Shown here one piece after another: positions 27,253 through 35,756 of a stretch of 57,420 nucleotides of DNA. The notes under the pieces were generated by a model. It was not told the DNA's origin and did no database searches. It saw only the letters and a list, made by a program, of their open reading frames with translations. The stretch spans positions 1 through 57,420 of the forward strand of contig CALPRQ020000025.1 in assembly GCA_943326015.2 (NCBI GenBank). The letters are read 5' to 3'. A program made the translations under genes and the position numbers. Position 1 is the first letter of the stretch. Every line of letters starts with the position of its first letter. Origin of the DNA: Chitinophaga pinensis (GTDB lineage Bacteria; Pseudomonadota; Gammaproteobacteria; Burkholderiales; Burkholderiaceae_C).

Positions 27253-27280
27253 ACTATACGCCTGCTGCGGCAAGGCGCAA
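27253..27280 (-). promoter_or_regulatory. Promoter on the minus strand for the candidate small RNA
   Basis: The -35 is TTGCGC (27280-27275), the spacer is 16 bases and the -10 is TATAGT (27258-27253), read on the minus strand. The same -35 hexamer occurs upstream of rpoE. Confidence 0.55.
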
Positions 27281-27335
27281 GCAATGACCATGAGAGGAAT
27301 CGGGTTTCTGGCTGGATCGGCCGCAAGCGCGCGGC

Positions 27336-27542
27336 TCAGCTCTCGTCGTGGTCCAGGAATTCGGAGAGACGGTGGTCCAGTCCGCCCCAGACGCTGATGC
27401 TGGCGAAGTATTCGGCTTCCGCGCACTCCCGGGGTGACGAGTTTTCACCGCTGGTGGCTGTCTTCTTGTTGCGACGGATCAGGGGTTGCAGCTTCCACAC
27501 GGTCTTGTGGCGGGAGGCTGCCGGTTTGGATTTCTGATTCAT
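27336..27542 (-). CDS. Small basic ORF, 68 aa, unknown
   Basis: The predicted protein begins MNQKSKPAASRHKTVWKLQP and ends in an acidic SEFLDHDES. It has no membrane segment or known motif and I do not recognise it. No Shine-Dalgarno sequence is present, but a TTTAAT -10-like box (27549-27554, minus) stands exactly six bases before the ATG. That is the same spacing seen at other genes here and supports a leaderless message. The ORF is just downstream of the tRNA-Ser terminator. It could be a chance ORF. Confidence 0.4.
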   Translation of the reverse strand: MNQKSKPAASRHKTVWKLQPLIRRNKKTATSGENSSPRECAEAEYFASISVWGGLDHRLSEFLDHDES

Positions 27543-27554
27543 GTCGGAATTAAA

Positions 27555-27582
27555 AACAAAAAAGCCAGCATTGCTGCTGGCT
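27555..27582 (-). terminator. Rho-independent terminator after tRNA-Ser (CGA)
   Basis: On the minus strand AGCCAGCA pairs with TGCTGGCT around a 4-base loop (27563-27582) and is followed by a TTTTTTGTTTTT tract. It lies 28 bases past the tRNA 3' end. Confidence 0.88.
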
Positions 27583-27609
27583 CCTGCGGACCCTGCAGGT
27601 CCTTGAACT

Positions 27610-27701
27610 TGGCGGAGAGATAGGGATTCGAACCCTAGATACGGTATGAACCGTATACCGGATTTCGAGTCCGGCGCATTCGACCACTCTGCCATCTCTC
27701 C
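27610..27701 (-). tRNA. tRNA-Ser (CGA)
   Basis: This 92-base class II tRNA on the minus strand has acceptor GGAGAGA paired with TCTCTCC. The anticodon stem CCGGA/TCCGG has loop CTCGAAA (anticodon CGA, codon UCG). It has a long variable arm, T-loop GGTTCGAATCC, discriminator G and encoded CCA. It is 40 bases downstream of trpS, in the same direction. Confidence 0.95.
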
Positions 27702-27741
27702 GTGTCGAAGCCACTATTCTAGCAGCATTTTCGGCCGTTTT

Positions 27742-29037
27742 TCAAGCGGCCTCGCGCAAAACCTGCAGCGCTGCGTCGGCTTCGGCGGCGCTGGCGTCTT
27801 CGGCGACGGCCGCCATCTCGTGCAGCGCGGGGCTGACGGTCCAGCCCTGCGCCTTGAGATGGGCGATCGCCTCGCCGCAATGCTTGGGCGAGGCGTAGCC
27901 GCGGCTCTGCAGCAGCACTCGGCCCCGGGCATCGGCCAGCTTGAAGTAGAACAGGCCGTCCTTCTCGCGGTATTGCTTGAAGCTCGGCAGCGCGGCCTTG
28001 TCGGTCTTGGCCTTGGTCTCGGCGGCGGCCTGCAGCGGGCGCAGGCCGACGGCGTGGCGCAGCCGGGCGGTGAAGGGCGTGGCGACGGCGCGCGCCTTGC
28101 CAGCGCCGGTCTGCAGCAGGGCCTCGACCTGCTCGGGGTGGGCCATCAGGTCTTCGTAGGTCGAGCGCATCGGCGCGATCTCGCTGTCGATGCGCTCGAA
28201 CAGCTTGAGCTTGGCGTCGCCCCAGCTGATGCCATCGGCATAGGCCTGGGCGAAGGCGGCGGTTTCCTCGGGGGTGGCGAAGGCCTGGTAGATCTGGAAC
28301 AGCGCCGAGCCTTCGGTGTCCTTGGGCTCGCCGGGCGCCTTCGAGTCGGTCACGATGCCCATGATGAGCTTTTTCAGTTGCTCGCGCGGCGCGAACAACG
28401 GGATCGTGTTGTCGTAGCTCTTGCTCATCTTGCGGCCGTCGAGGCCGGGCAGGGTGGCCACGGCATCCTCGATCACCGCCTCGGGCAGCACGAAATGCTC
28501 GCCATACTGGTGGTTGAAGCTGGAAGCGATGTCGCGCGCCATCTCGATATGCTGGACCTGGTCGCGGCCGACCGGCACCAGATTGGCGTTGAACATCAGG
28601 ATGTCGGCGGCCATCAGCACCGGATACATGAACAGGCCGGCGTTGACGCCGTCATCCGGGTCGGTGCCGGCGGCGGCGTTCCGGTCCAGCATCGCCTTGT
28701 AGGCATGGGCGCGGTTGAGCAGGCCCTTGCCGGTCTGGCAGGTCAGGATCCAGGTCAGCTCGGGGATCTCGGGGATGTCGGACTGGCGGTAGAAGGTGAC
28801 TGTCTCGGGGTCGAGGCCGCAGGCGATCCAGGTGGCGGCGATCTCGAGCGTCGAGCGCTGCACGCGCGCCGGCTCGCCGGTCTTGATCAGCGCGTGGTAG
28901 TCGGCCAGGAACAGGAAGCTCTCGGTGTTGGGCAGGCGGCTGGCGCGCACGGTCGGACGCACGGCGCCGACGTAGTTGCCGAGATGGGGCGTGCCCGAGG
29001 TGGTGATGCCGGTGAGGACGCGCAGTAGGGGGCTCAT
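27742..29037 (-). CDS. trpS: Tryptophanyl-tRNA synthetase with C-terminal YegP-like extension
   Basis: TrpS charges tRNA-Trp. The 431-aa protein has a HIGH-type motif, [10 protein letters not shown], and KMSKSYDN, with the usual TrpS core to about residue 340. About 90 residues beyond the standard length follow. In them [21 protein letters not shown] (in part, about 363-385) resembles a single DUF1508/YegP repeat, a small fold of unclear role. The last ~30 residues are Ala/Glu-rich. The M50 protease gene ends 40 bases before the start, so co-transcription is possible. Confidence 0.94.
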   Translation of the reverse strand: MSPLLRVLTGITTSGTPHLGNYVGAVRPTVRASRLPNTESFLFLADYHALIKTGEPARVQRSTLEIAATWIACGLDPETVTFYRQSDIPEIPELTWILTCQTGKGLLNRAHAYKAMLDRNAAAGTDPDDGVNAGLFMYPVLMAADILMFNANLVPVGRDQVQHIEMARDIASSFNHQYGEHFVLPEAVIEDAVATLPGLDGRKMSKSYDNTIPLFAPREQLKKLIMGIVTDSKAPGEPKDTEGSALFQIYQAFATPEETAAFAQAYADGISWGDAKLKLFERIDSEIAPMRSTYEDLMAHPEQVEALLQTGAGKARAVATPFTARLRHAVGLRPLQAAAETKAKTDKAALPSFKQYREKDGLFYFKLADARGRVLLQSRGYASPKHCGEAIAHLKAQGWTVSPALHEMAAVAEDASAAEADAALQVLREAA

Positions 29038-29077
29038 GGGAAGGGAAACGGATCTTGAAACGAAAGAGGGGGGCGGA

Positions 29078-29746
29078 TCAGAACAGCAGCCAGCGCAGCG
29101 GACTGAGCAGCAGCCCGATCGCGATCTTGCCCAGCGCGATCAAGGGAGCGAGCCAGAGGCTGCCAATCAGGCCGCTGACGACCAGCGCCATCACGATGAA
29201 GAAGCCCCAGGGCTCGATGCGCGAGACGGCGACCGCCTGCTTCCAGGGCAGCAGGCCGACCAGGATGCGGCCGCCGTCGAGCGGCGGCAGCGGGAACAGG
29301 TTGAAGGCGAACATCACGAGGTTGACATTGACACCGGCCAGGCACATGCCGAGGAAGAAGCGCTCGCGCACGCCGATCGCGTGCAGCAGGATCAGCAGCG
29401 CAGCCCAGAGCAGCGCCTGCATAAAATTGGAGGCGGGTCCGGCCAGCGCGACCCAGACCATGTTGCGCTTGGGATTGCGCAGCCGACTGAAATCGACCGG
29501 CACCGGCTTGGCATAGCCGAACAGGAAGCTGCCCGAAGTCGCGAAATAGAGGATCAGCGGCATCAGGATGGTGCCTACCGGGTCGATGTGCTTGGCCGGG
29601 TTGAGCGTCACGCGGCCTTGCGACCAGGCGGTGTTGTCGCCGAAATGGCGCGCCGCATAGCCGTGCGCAGCCTCGTGCACGGTGATGGCGAACAGCACCG
29701 GCAGGGCGTAGATCGCAACGGTCTGGATGATTTGGGCGATGTCCAT
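29078..29746 (-). CDS. Site-2 protease family membrane metalloprotease (M50)
   Basis: This 222-aa polytopic protein has the zinc motif HEAAH (24-28) in the first membrane segment and [13 protein letters not shown] (about 140-152), which supplies the third zinc ligand. Four to six hydrophobic segments are visible. It lacks the PDZ domain of RseP, so it belongs to the small SREBP-type group found in many bacteria. The substrate is unknown. A GACAAT -10-like box lies exactly six bases upstream of the ATG and no Shine-Dalgarno sequence is seen. Confidence 0.9.
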   Translation of the reverse strand: MDIAQIIQTVAIYALPVLFAITVHEAAHGYAARHFGDNTAWSQGRVTLNPAKHIDPVGTILMPLILYFATSGSFLFGYAKPVPVDFSRLRNPKRNMVWVALAGPASNFMQALLWAALLILLHAIGVRERFFLGMCLAGVNVNLVMFAFNLFPLPPLDGGRILVGLLPWKQAVAVSRIEPWGFFIVMALVVSGLIGSLWLAPLIALGKIAIGLLLSPLRWLLF

Positions 29747-29769
29747 CGGCTTATTGTCGCAGGCTGGCT

Positions 29770-30405
29770 TCAGAGGCCGAGCGCGGCCAGCGGACCGCGG
29801 CCGGCGCGGATCACTTCGGGTTCGTCGCCGGAGCCCATCGGCGTGAGGTCGATCACGGTGGTGGGTTCGAGCGAGCAGGCCCCGGCATCGATCACGGCGG
29901 CCAGGTCGTGCTCGAAGCGCTGGCGGATTTCCTGCGGGTCGTTGAGCGGGTCTGTCTCGCCGGGGGGGATCAGCGTGCTGGCCAGCAGCGCTGCGCCGTG
30001 CAGCGCCAGCAGTTCCTGCAGCGCCCGGTGCTCGGGCACGCGCAGGCCGATGGTCTTGCGCGAGGGGTGGCTGGCGCGGCGCGGCACTTCCTTGCTGGCT
30101 TCCAGGATGAAGGTGTAGGGGCCGGGCGTGCCGAGCTTGAGCAGGCGGTATTGCCGGTTATCGACCCGCGCGTAGCTGGCCAGCTCGCTGAGGTCGCGGC
30201 ACAGCAGCGTCAGGTGGTGCTTGTCGTCGACGCCGCGGATGCGGCGCAGCCGCTCGACCGCCGACTTGTCGTCGAGCTGGCAGACCAGCGCGTAGCTGGA
30301 ATCGGTGGGTACGGCGAGCACGCCGCCTTTTTCCAGCAGTTGCACGGCCTGCTTGAGCAGGCGGGCTTGCGGATTCTCGGGGTGGACTTCGAAATACTGC
30401 GACAT
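29770..30405 (-). CDS. YciO/YrdC/Sua5 family protein
   Basis: The 211-aa protein has the YrdC-like fold: GGVLAVPTDSSYALVC at the start, then KHHLTLLCRDLSEL, GPYTFILEASKEVPRR and TIGLRVPEH. These residues line the ATP/threonylcarbamoyl-AMP site. Sua5/TsaC enzymes make threonylcarbamoyl-AMP for the t6A modification of tRNA. This one is closer to YciO, whose in vivo role is less certain, because SSYALVC replaces the TVYGL-type TsaC motif. A GACAAT box lies six bases upstream of the ATG. Confidence 0.85.
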   Translation of the reverse strand: MSQYFEVHPENPQARLLKQAVQLLEKGGVLAVPTDSSYALVCQLDDKSAVERLRRIRGVDDKHHLTLLCRDLSELASYARVDNRQYRLLKLGTPGPYTFILEASKEVPRRASHPSRKTIGLRVPEHRALQELLALHGAALLASTLIPPGETDPLNDPQEIRQRFEHDLAAVIDAGACSLEPTTVIDLTPMGSGDEPEVIRAGRGPLAALGL

Positions 30406-30439
30406 GGGGCGATTGTCCCACCTTGAGCCAGCGCGTGGC

Positions 30440-31312
30440 TCAGACCGGACGCGGCACGCGCGCCGCCAGCCAGGCGGCCGATGCGCCGCAGGCCGCGATC
30501 AGCGCGATGCCGGCGAACTCCAGCGGGCCGGGCATGTGGTCGAACACCAGCCAGCCGGCCAGCGCCGCGAAACCGATCTGGGCGTAGAGATAGGGCGCCA
30601 GCGTGGCGGCGCTGGCACGCCCGAAGGCGGCGCCGAGCATGAAGTGGCCCAGCGTGCCCGTGAGTCCGGCCAGGCCGAGCACGGCGAGGCTGCCGCTGTC
30701 CGGCAGGCCCTGCCAGGCCCAGGGCAGCGAGGCGCTCAGCGCCAGCATGCCGATCCAGCCGGAGAAGAAGTTGAGCTGGATCGCGCTCTCGCTGCGCGCC
30801 ATGCGGCTGGTGACGATATGGAACAGCGAGTTGGTCAGCGTGCACCCGAGTGGCAGCAGCAGTACCCAGCCCTGCGCGTCGCCGCGCGGCTGCGCGACCA
30901 GCAGCGCACCGCCGAAGCCACCCGCCACCAGCAGCCAGCGCAGCAAGCTGACGCGCTCCTTGAAGAAGGTGGCCGCCAGCAAGGTCGTGACCAGGGGCGT
31001 GAGCATGATGATCGCGGTGAACTCGCCCACCGGCAGGTATTTCAGGCTGAAGAAGGCCAGTATGCTGGTCTGCAGCAGCAGGCTGCCGCGCAGCAGGTGC
31101 ATCCAGGGTCGGTCGGTATGCAGCGAGCGCCAGCCGCGCGTGGGCAGGACGACGGCGCTCATGGCCAGCGCCTGGAACAGGTAGCGGAACCACATCGCGG
31201 TCAGCATCGAGACGCTGACGCTGACGTACTTGATCGAGCTGTCCAGCGTCGCGAAGCAGGCCACCGCCAGCAGCAGCAAGGCGATGCCTTGCAGAGGTCG
31301 GGTGCCGTTCAT
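30440..31312 (-). CDS. DMT superfamily transporter (EamA family)
   Basis: This 290-aa inner-membrane protein has about ten hydrophobic helices in two EamA repeats (about 8-140 and 150-285). The first repeat includes SSIKYVSVSVSMLTAMWFRY and the second GHFMLGAAFGRASAATLAPYLY. Relatives export amino acids or metabolites; the substrate here cannot be told. The ATG at 31312 overlaps the stop of the upstream RNase AM gene (ATGA), so the two are translationally coupled. Confidence 0.88.
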   Translation of the reverse strand: MNGTRPLQGIALLLLAVACFATLDSSIKYVSVSVSMLTAMWFRYLFQALAMSAVVLPTRGWRSLHTDRPWMHLLRGSLLLQTSILAFFSLKYLPVGEFTAIIMLTPLVTTLLAATFFKERVSLLRWLLVAGGFGGALLVAQPRGDAQGWVLLLPLGCTLTNSLFHIVTSRMARSESAIQLNFFSGWIGMLALSASLPWAWQGLPDSGSLAVLGLAGLTGTLGHFMLGAAFGRASAATLAPYLYAQIGFAALAGWLVFDHMPGPLEFAGIALIAACGASAAWLAARVPRPV

Positions 31313-32166
31313 GCCGGCTGGATCCGGTCGGCCAGCAGCTCCCAGACCGGGGTCAGCCGGCTTTCGAGCAAGGGCAGGCTGCCGAGGTCGTTGCGGCTTT
31401 CGTCCGGGCAGTGGAAGTCGCTGCCACGCGAGGCGGCCAGGCCGAACTCGAGCGCGAGCTCGGCGTACTTGGCGTATTCGCTCACCGAATGGCTGCCGCA
31501 GACGACCTCGACCCCCTGGCCGCCATGCTGCTTGAACTCGGAGAACAGGGCGTACTCCCGCGTCGGGTTGTGGTCGTAGCGCGCCGGGTGCGCGATCACG
31601 GCGACGCCGCCGGCCTCGCGTATCCAGCGCACCGCATCGCCCAGCGCCGCCCATTGGTGCGGCACGAAGCCGGGCTTGCCGTCGGCCAGGTATTTGCGGA
31701 ACACCTCGTTGTTGTCGCGGCAGACGCCGCTCTCGACCAGGAAGCGGGCGAAATGCGTGCGCGAGATCAGCTCGGGGTTGCCGACATACTTGAGCGCGCC
31801 TTCGTAGGCACCTTCGATGCCGATCCTGGCGAGTTGCGCGCTCATCTCCCGGGCCCTGGCGCCGCGGCCGCCCCGGGTCAGCTCCAGCCCGCGCACCAGC
31901 TGCTCGTTGTCGGGGTCGAAGCCCAGTCCGACGATGTGCACGGTGAGGTGGGCGAAACTGACCGAGATTTCCACCCCGCTCAGGTAAGGCAGGCCCAGCG
32001 TCCGGGCCGCAGCCAGGGCGCGCTGCTGGCCGCCGACCTCGTCATGGTCGGTCAGCGACCAGAGTTCGACCCCGTTGGCCTGGGCGCGTGCGGCCAGGGC
32101 TTCGGGTTCCAGCGTGCCGTCGGAGACGGTGGAGTGGCAGTGCAGGTCGGCGTTGAGAATGGTCAC
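31309..32166 (-). CDS. rnm: PHP-domain 5'-3' exoribonuclease / nucleoside bisphosphate phosphatase (RNase AM, YciV family)
   Basis: The 285-aa protein has the PHP metal motifs in order: DLHCHSTVSDG (HxH at 9 and 11), TDHDEVGG, GVEIS, a central VIAHPARY, and a late GSDFHCP. YciV/RNase AM matures rRNA 5' ends and hydrolyses 3',5'-nucleoside bisphosphates. Those activities are inferred from the family. The start is GTG at 32166. A TAAAAT -10-like box (32173-32178, minus) lies exactly six bases upstream and no Shine-Dalgarno sequence is present, which suggests a leaderless transcript. Confidence 0.88.
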   Translation of the reverse strand: MTILNADLHCHSTVSDGTLEPEALAARAQANGVELWSLTDHDEVGGQQRALAAARTLGLPYLSGVEISVSFAHLTVHIVGLGFDPDNEQLVRGLELTRGGRGARAREMSAQLARIGIEGAYEGALKYVGNPELISRTHFARFLVESGVCRDNNEVFRKYLADGKPGFVPHQWAALGDAVRWIREAGGVAVIAHPARYDHNPTREYALFSEFKQHGGQGVEVVCGSHSVSEYAKYAELALEFGLAASRGSDFHCPDESRNDLGSLPLLESRLTPVWELLADRIQPA

Positions 32167-32209
32167 CTGGTCATTTTAGTGCTGCACGGCAACATCGGGT
32201 CGGCTGCCG

Positions 32210-32237
32210 TTGCGACGGGCAGGCTGGCGGCTACACT
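32210..32237 (+). promoter_or_regulatory. Promoter for murJ
   Basis: TTGCGA (32210-32215), a 16-base spacer and TACACT (32232-32237) stand seven bases before the murJ GTG. The predicted +1 therefore falls at or next to the start codon. Confidence 0.5.
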
Positions 32238-32244
32238 CGCTGGC

Positions 32245-33804
32245 GTGTCACTGTTCAAATCCGCCTCACTCGTCTCCCTGCTGACCCTGGCCTCGCGCAT
32301 CACGGGCCTGGCGCGGGAGTTGCTCATCGCGTCGAGTTTCGGCGCCAGCGCGCTGACCGACGCCTTCAACGTCGCCTTCCGCATTCCCAATCTGCTGCGG
32401 CGCCTGTTCGCCGAGGGCGCCTTCAGCCAGGCCTTCGTGCCGGTACTGGCTGCCAGTCGCGCCAAGGACGGCGACGACGCGACGCGCCAGCTGATCGACC
32501 AGGTCGCGACCCTGCTGGCCGTCGCGCTCACCTTCACCTGCGTGATCGGCGTGGCCGCCGCGCCGGTGCTGGTCTGGCTGATGGCCTCCGGCCTGCAGCA
32601 GGACCCGCATGGCTTCGAGGTGGCGGTGGTGCTGACGCGCTGGATGTTCCCCTACATCGGCTTCATGTCGGGGGTCGCGCTGGCTGCCGGCATCCTGAAC
32701 ACCTGGAAGCGCTTCGCGGTGCCGGCCGCGACGCCGGTGCTGCTCAACCTGTCGATGATCGCGGCGGCGGCCTGGGGTGCGCCCTGGTTCGGCCGCCTGG
32801 GCATCGAGCCGATCTACGCGCTGGCCGCCGGCGTGCTGGGCGGCGGGATGCTGCAGCTGGGCGTGCAGCTGCCGGCCTTGAAACGGCTGGGCCTGCTGCC
32901 GCGCCTGCGCCCCGGTCTGGCCGGGCTGCGTTCGGCCTGGGCGCATGCGGGCACCCGCCGCATCCTGACGCTGATGGCGCCGGCGCTGCTGGGCGTGGGC
33001 GTGGCGCAGATCTCGCTGCTGATCAACACCCAGATCGCCTCTCACCTGCGCACCGGCAGCGTGAGCTGGCTGACCTACGCCGACCGCCTGATGGAGTTCC
33101 CGACCGCGATGCTGGGCGTGGCACTCGGCGTGGTGCTGCTGCCGCAGCTCTCGGCCGCCAGGGCCTCGGGCGACGATGCGCGCTACAGCGGCTTGCTTGA
33201 CTGGGGCCTGCGCTGGGTCGTGCTGCTGGCCATGCCCTGCGCGGTGGCCTTGCTGGGCTTTGGTCGCCCGCTGGTCGCGGTGCTCTACCACTACGGTGCC
33301 TTCCAGGCCATCGACGTGCAGCAGACCCAGCTCGCGCTGACCGGCTACGGCGTCGGCCTGCTCGGTCTGGTCGCACTCAAGGTGCTGGCGCCGGGCTTCT
33401 ACGCCAGCCAGGACATCCGCACGCCGGTGCGCATCGCGATCGTGGTGCTGGTCTGCACCCAGCTCATGAATCTGCTGTTCGTGCCCTGGCTGGGGCATGC
33501 CGGGCTGGCGCTCTCGATCGGCCTGGGCGCGCTGCTCAACGCCGGCTGGCTGCTGTTCGGGCTGCTGCGCCGCGGTGCCTACCGGCCGCAGCCGGGCTGG
33601 CTGCGCTTCGGCCTGCAGGTTGCAGCGGCCAGCGCCTTGCTGGCGCTGTATCTGGTCTGGGCCGCCGGTGCGCTGGACTGGCTGGCGCCGGGCAAGGCCG
33701 AGCGGGTGCTCTGGCTCGCGCTGGCGGTGGCCGGATCGGCCTTGCTGTATTTCGGGGCGCTGTTCGCGACCGGATTCAAGCTGCGCCAGTTCGTGCGCAA
33801 GTAA
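32245..33804 (+). CDS. murJ: Lipid II flippase MurJ
   Basis: MurJ flips lipid II across the inner membrane for peptidoglycan synthesis. The 519-aa protein has about 14 hydrophobic helices and the family's opening SLVSLLTLASRITGLARELLIASSFG (in part). It continues with ALTDAFNVAFRIPNLLRRLFAEGAFSQAFVP (in part) and the Arg/Asp residues of the central cavity. The start is GTG at 32245, because conserved sequence begins at once and a promoter lies just upstream. The open frame further upstream is antisense to the RNase AM gene. It converges with purM. Confidence 0.94.
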   Translation: MSLFKSASLVSLLTLASRITGLARELLIASSFGASALTDAFNVAFRIPNLLRRLFAEGAFSQAFVPVLAASRAKDGDDATRQLIDQVATLLAVALTFTCVIGVAAAPVLVWLMASGLQQDPHGFEVAVVLTRWMFPYIGFMSGVALAAGILNTWKRFAVPAATPVLLNLSMIAAAAWGAPWFGRLGIEPIYALAAGVLGGGMLQLGVQLPALKRLGLLPRLRPGLAGLRSAWAHAGTRRILTLMAPALLGVGVAQISLLINTQIASHLRTGSVSWLTYADRLMEFPTAMLGVALGVVLLPQLSAARASGDDARYSGLLDWGLRWVVLLAMPCAVALLGFGRPLVAVLYHYGAFQAIDVQQTQLALTGYGVGLLGLVALKVLAPGFYASQDIRTPVRIAIVVLVCTQLMNLLFVPWLGHAGLALSIGLGALLNAGWLLFGLLRRGAYRPQPGWLRFGLQVAAASALLALYLVWAAGALDWLAPGKAERVLWLALAVAGSALLYFGALFATGFKLRQFVRK

Positions 33805-33820
33805 GCCGCGCGGCCCGGGT

Positions 33821-34858
33821 TCAGGCCACCACGACCTGTTCGCCCGCGCCCTGCTCGGCGATGCGGCCGATCTCGTAGACGCTTTCGCCCAGCTCGCGCA
33901 GCGTGGCTGCGGTGGCGGCGGCCTCGGCGGCATCGATCACCACGACCATGCCGATGCCGTTGTTGAAGGTGCGGTTCATCTCGATGTCATCGATGCCGGC
34001 GGTGGCCTGCAGCCAGCCGAACAGCTCGGTCTGCGGCCAGCTGCCCTTGACCAGATGGGCGGCAGTGCCTTCGGGCAGCACGCGCGGGATGTTCTCGAGC
34101 AGGCCGCCGCCGGTGATATGGGCCAGCGCCTTGATCGGGTGCTGGGCCAGCGCGGCCAGCACGTTCTTCACGTACAGACGGGTCGGCGCCATGATGGCCT
34201 GCTTGAACGGCTGGCCGTCGAGCGTGGCCGGCACGGTGCCGGCAGCCTCGGCACGCTCGATGCACTTGCGCACCAGCGAGAAACCGTTCGAATGCACGCC
34301 GTGCGAGCCCAGGCCCAGCACCACGTCGCCCGGCTTGACGTTCTGGCCGGTCAGGATCTTGCTCTTTTCGACTGCGCCGACGGCAAAACCGGCCAGGTCG
34401 TATTCGCCGGCCGGGTACATGCCCGGCATCTCGGCGGTCTCGCCACCGATCAGCGCGCAACCCGACAGCTCGCAGCCCTTGGCGATGCCGCCCACCACGG
34501 CGGCCGCGGTATCGACGTCGAGCTTGCCGCAGGCGAAGTAGTCGAGGAAGAACAGCGGCTCGGCGCCCTGCACCAGCACGTCGTTGACGCTCATGGCGAC
34601 CAGGTCGATGCCGACGCTGTCGTGCATGTTCCACTCGAAGGCCAGCTTGAGCTTGGTGCCCACGCCGTCGGTACCGGAAACCAGCACCGGCTCCTGGTAG
34701 CGCTTGGGCACTTCGAACAGCGCGCCGAAGCCACCGATGCCGGCCAGCACGCCTTCGCGCATGGTCTTCTTGGCCAGCGGTTTGATGCGTTCGACCAGTG
34801 CGTCGCCCGCGACGATGTCCACGCCGGCGTCTTTATAGGAGATAGGAGTCGTTGTCAT
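33821..34858 (-). CDS. purM: Phosphoribosylformylglycinamidine cyclo-ligase (AIR synthetase)
   Basis: PurM makes aminoimidazole ribonucleotide in purine synthesis using ATP. The 345-aa protein has the diagnostic [12 protein letters not shown] start, [32 protein letters not shown] (in part), [17 protein letters not shown] and [16 protein letters not shown]. Length is normal. It is divergent from hda with a 180-base gap that holds a candidate hda promoter and a short upstream ORF. Confidence 0.96.
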   Translation of the reverse strand: MTTTPISYKDAGVDIVAGDALVERIKPLAKKTMREGVLAGIGGFGALFEVPKRYQEPVLVSGTDGVGTKLKLAFEWNMHDSVGIDLVAMSVNDVLVQGAEPLFFLDYFACGKLDVDTAAAVVGGIAKGCELSGCALIGGETAEMPGMYPAGEYDLAGFAVGAVEKSKILTGQNVKPGDVVLGLGSHGVHSNGFSLVRKCIERAEAAGTVPATLDGQPFKQAIMAPTRLYVKNVLAALAQHPIKALAHITGGGLLENIPRVLPEGTAAHLVKGSWPQTELFGWLQATAGIDDIEMNRTFNNGIGMVVVIDAAEAAATAATLRELGESVYEIGRIAEQGAGEQVVVA

Positions 34859-34872
34859 GTGGGTAAGCCCGA

Positions 34873-34878
34873 TAGAAT
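34873..34878 (+). promoter_or_regulatory. Candidate -10 box upstream of hda
   Basis: TAGAAT lies about 160 bases before the hda ATG, just after the purM start on the other strand. A transcript from here would carry a leader of about 150 nt that includes the 38-codon ORF at 34925-35041. No clear -35 is visible. Confidence 0.35.
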
Positions 34879-34924
34879 TTGCGAGATTTTACGGCCGACC
34901 CGCCATGTCCATCCACAACTTCCC

Positions 34925-35041
34925 ATGCAACTGAGCATCAGCCTGGTCCGATTTCCGGCTGGGCGGCTGCTGGCTGTGTCACTCTCGGGGTGGTTTTCCC
35001 TGTCTGCGGTCCCCGACCGCCTAGCCCCACTCAAGCCATGA
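34925..35041 (+). CDS. Candidate upstream ORF (38 aa) overlapping the hda start
   Basis: The ORF starts MQLSISLVRFPAG and stops at TGA 35039-35041, overlapping the hda ATG at 35038 (ATGA). hda itself has no Shine-Dalgarno sequence, so its translation could depend on ribosomes ending this ORF. The peptide is hydrophobic in the middle, with no recognisable domain. It may be a leader peptide or chance. Confidence 0.3.
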   Translation: MQLSISLVRFPAGRLLAVSLSGWFSLSAVPDRLAPLKP

Positions 35042-35730
35042 CCATGCGGCAACTTGTGTTGGACATGGGCCTGGCGCCCGTGCCCTCCCTGGACAATTTC
35101 GTCGCCGGCCGCAATGCCGGCCTGCTCGAGCACCTGCGGGTCTGGTCGCGCAACCCGATGCGCTCGCCGGTGCCGACCTTTATCTGGGGCGGTGCCGGCA
35201 GCGGCAAGAGCCACCTGCTGCAGGCCACCTGCGCGGCGCTGCGTGAGCGCGGGGTGCAGGTCGGCTGGATCGACCCCAATGTGATGGCTCCGCCCGAGTT
35301 CGACGAGGCCTGGGGCGCGGTGATCTTCGACGATTGCCATCTCTACACCGAGGTCCAGCAGGCGATGGCCTTCAACTGGTTCATCAATGTCCAGTCGCCG
35401 CGGCGCGGCGCGGCGCGCTGGGTGCTGGCTGCCGCCGACTGTCCGCCAGCCGACCTGCCGCTGCGCGAGGACCTGCGCAGCCGCCTGGCCTGGGGCGATG
35501 TGTTCCAATTGTTGCCCTTGGACGATGCCGAGCGCCGCGCCGTCCTGCGCCGCGCCGCCGACCTGCGCGGCATGTTCCTGAGCGACGAGGTGATGGATTT
35601 CATGCTCAACCGTTTCTCGCGTGACCTCAGCAGCCTGATGCTGCTGCTCGAGACGCTGGACGGCTATGCCTTGCGCACCCAGCGCGCCATCACCATTCCC
35701 CTGATCAAGGCCATGCTCGAAAACGAGTGA
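35038..35730 (+). CDS. hda: DnaA regulatory inactivator Hda
   Basis: With the DNA-loaded beta clamp, Hda stimulates ATP hydrolysis by DnaA and prevents re-initiation of replication. The 230-aa protein is a DnaA-like AAA+ module with Walker A GGAGSGKS (51-58) and Walker B VIFDDCH (about 95-101), then an arginine-finger region LREDLRSRLAWG and a lid. Near the N-terminus QLVLDMGL is the expected clamp-binding motif. ATG 35038 or 35044 are both possible. The HAD gene starts 27 bases after the stop. Confidence 0.92.
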   Translation: MTMRQLVLDMGLAPVPSLDNFVAGRNAGLLEHLRVWSRNPMRSPVPTFIWGGAGSGKSHLLQATCAALRERGVQVGWIDPNVMAPPEFDEAWGAVIFDDCHLYTEVQQAMAFNWFINVQSPRRGAARWVLAAADCPPADLPLREDLRSRLAWGDVFQLLPLDDAERRAVLRRAADLRGMFLSDEVMDFMLNRFSRDLSSLMLLLETLDGYALRTQRAITIPLIKAMLENE

Positions 35731-35756
35731 GGCCGCCCGACCAAGAACCGCAAGCC

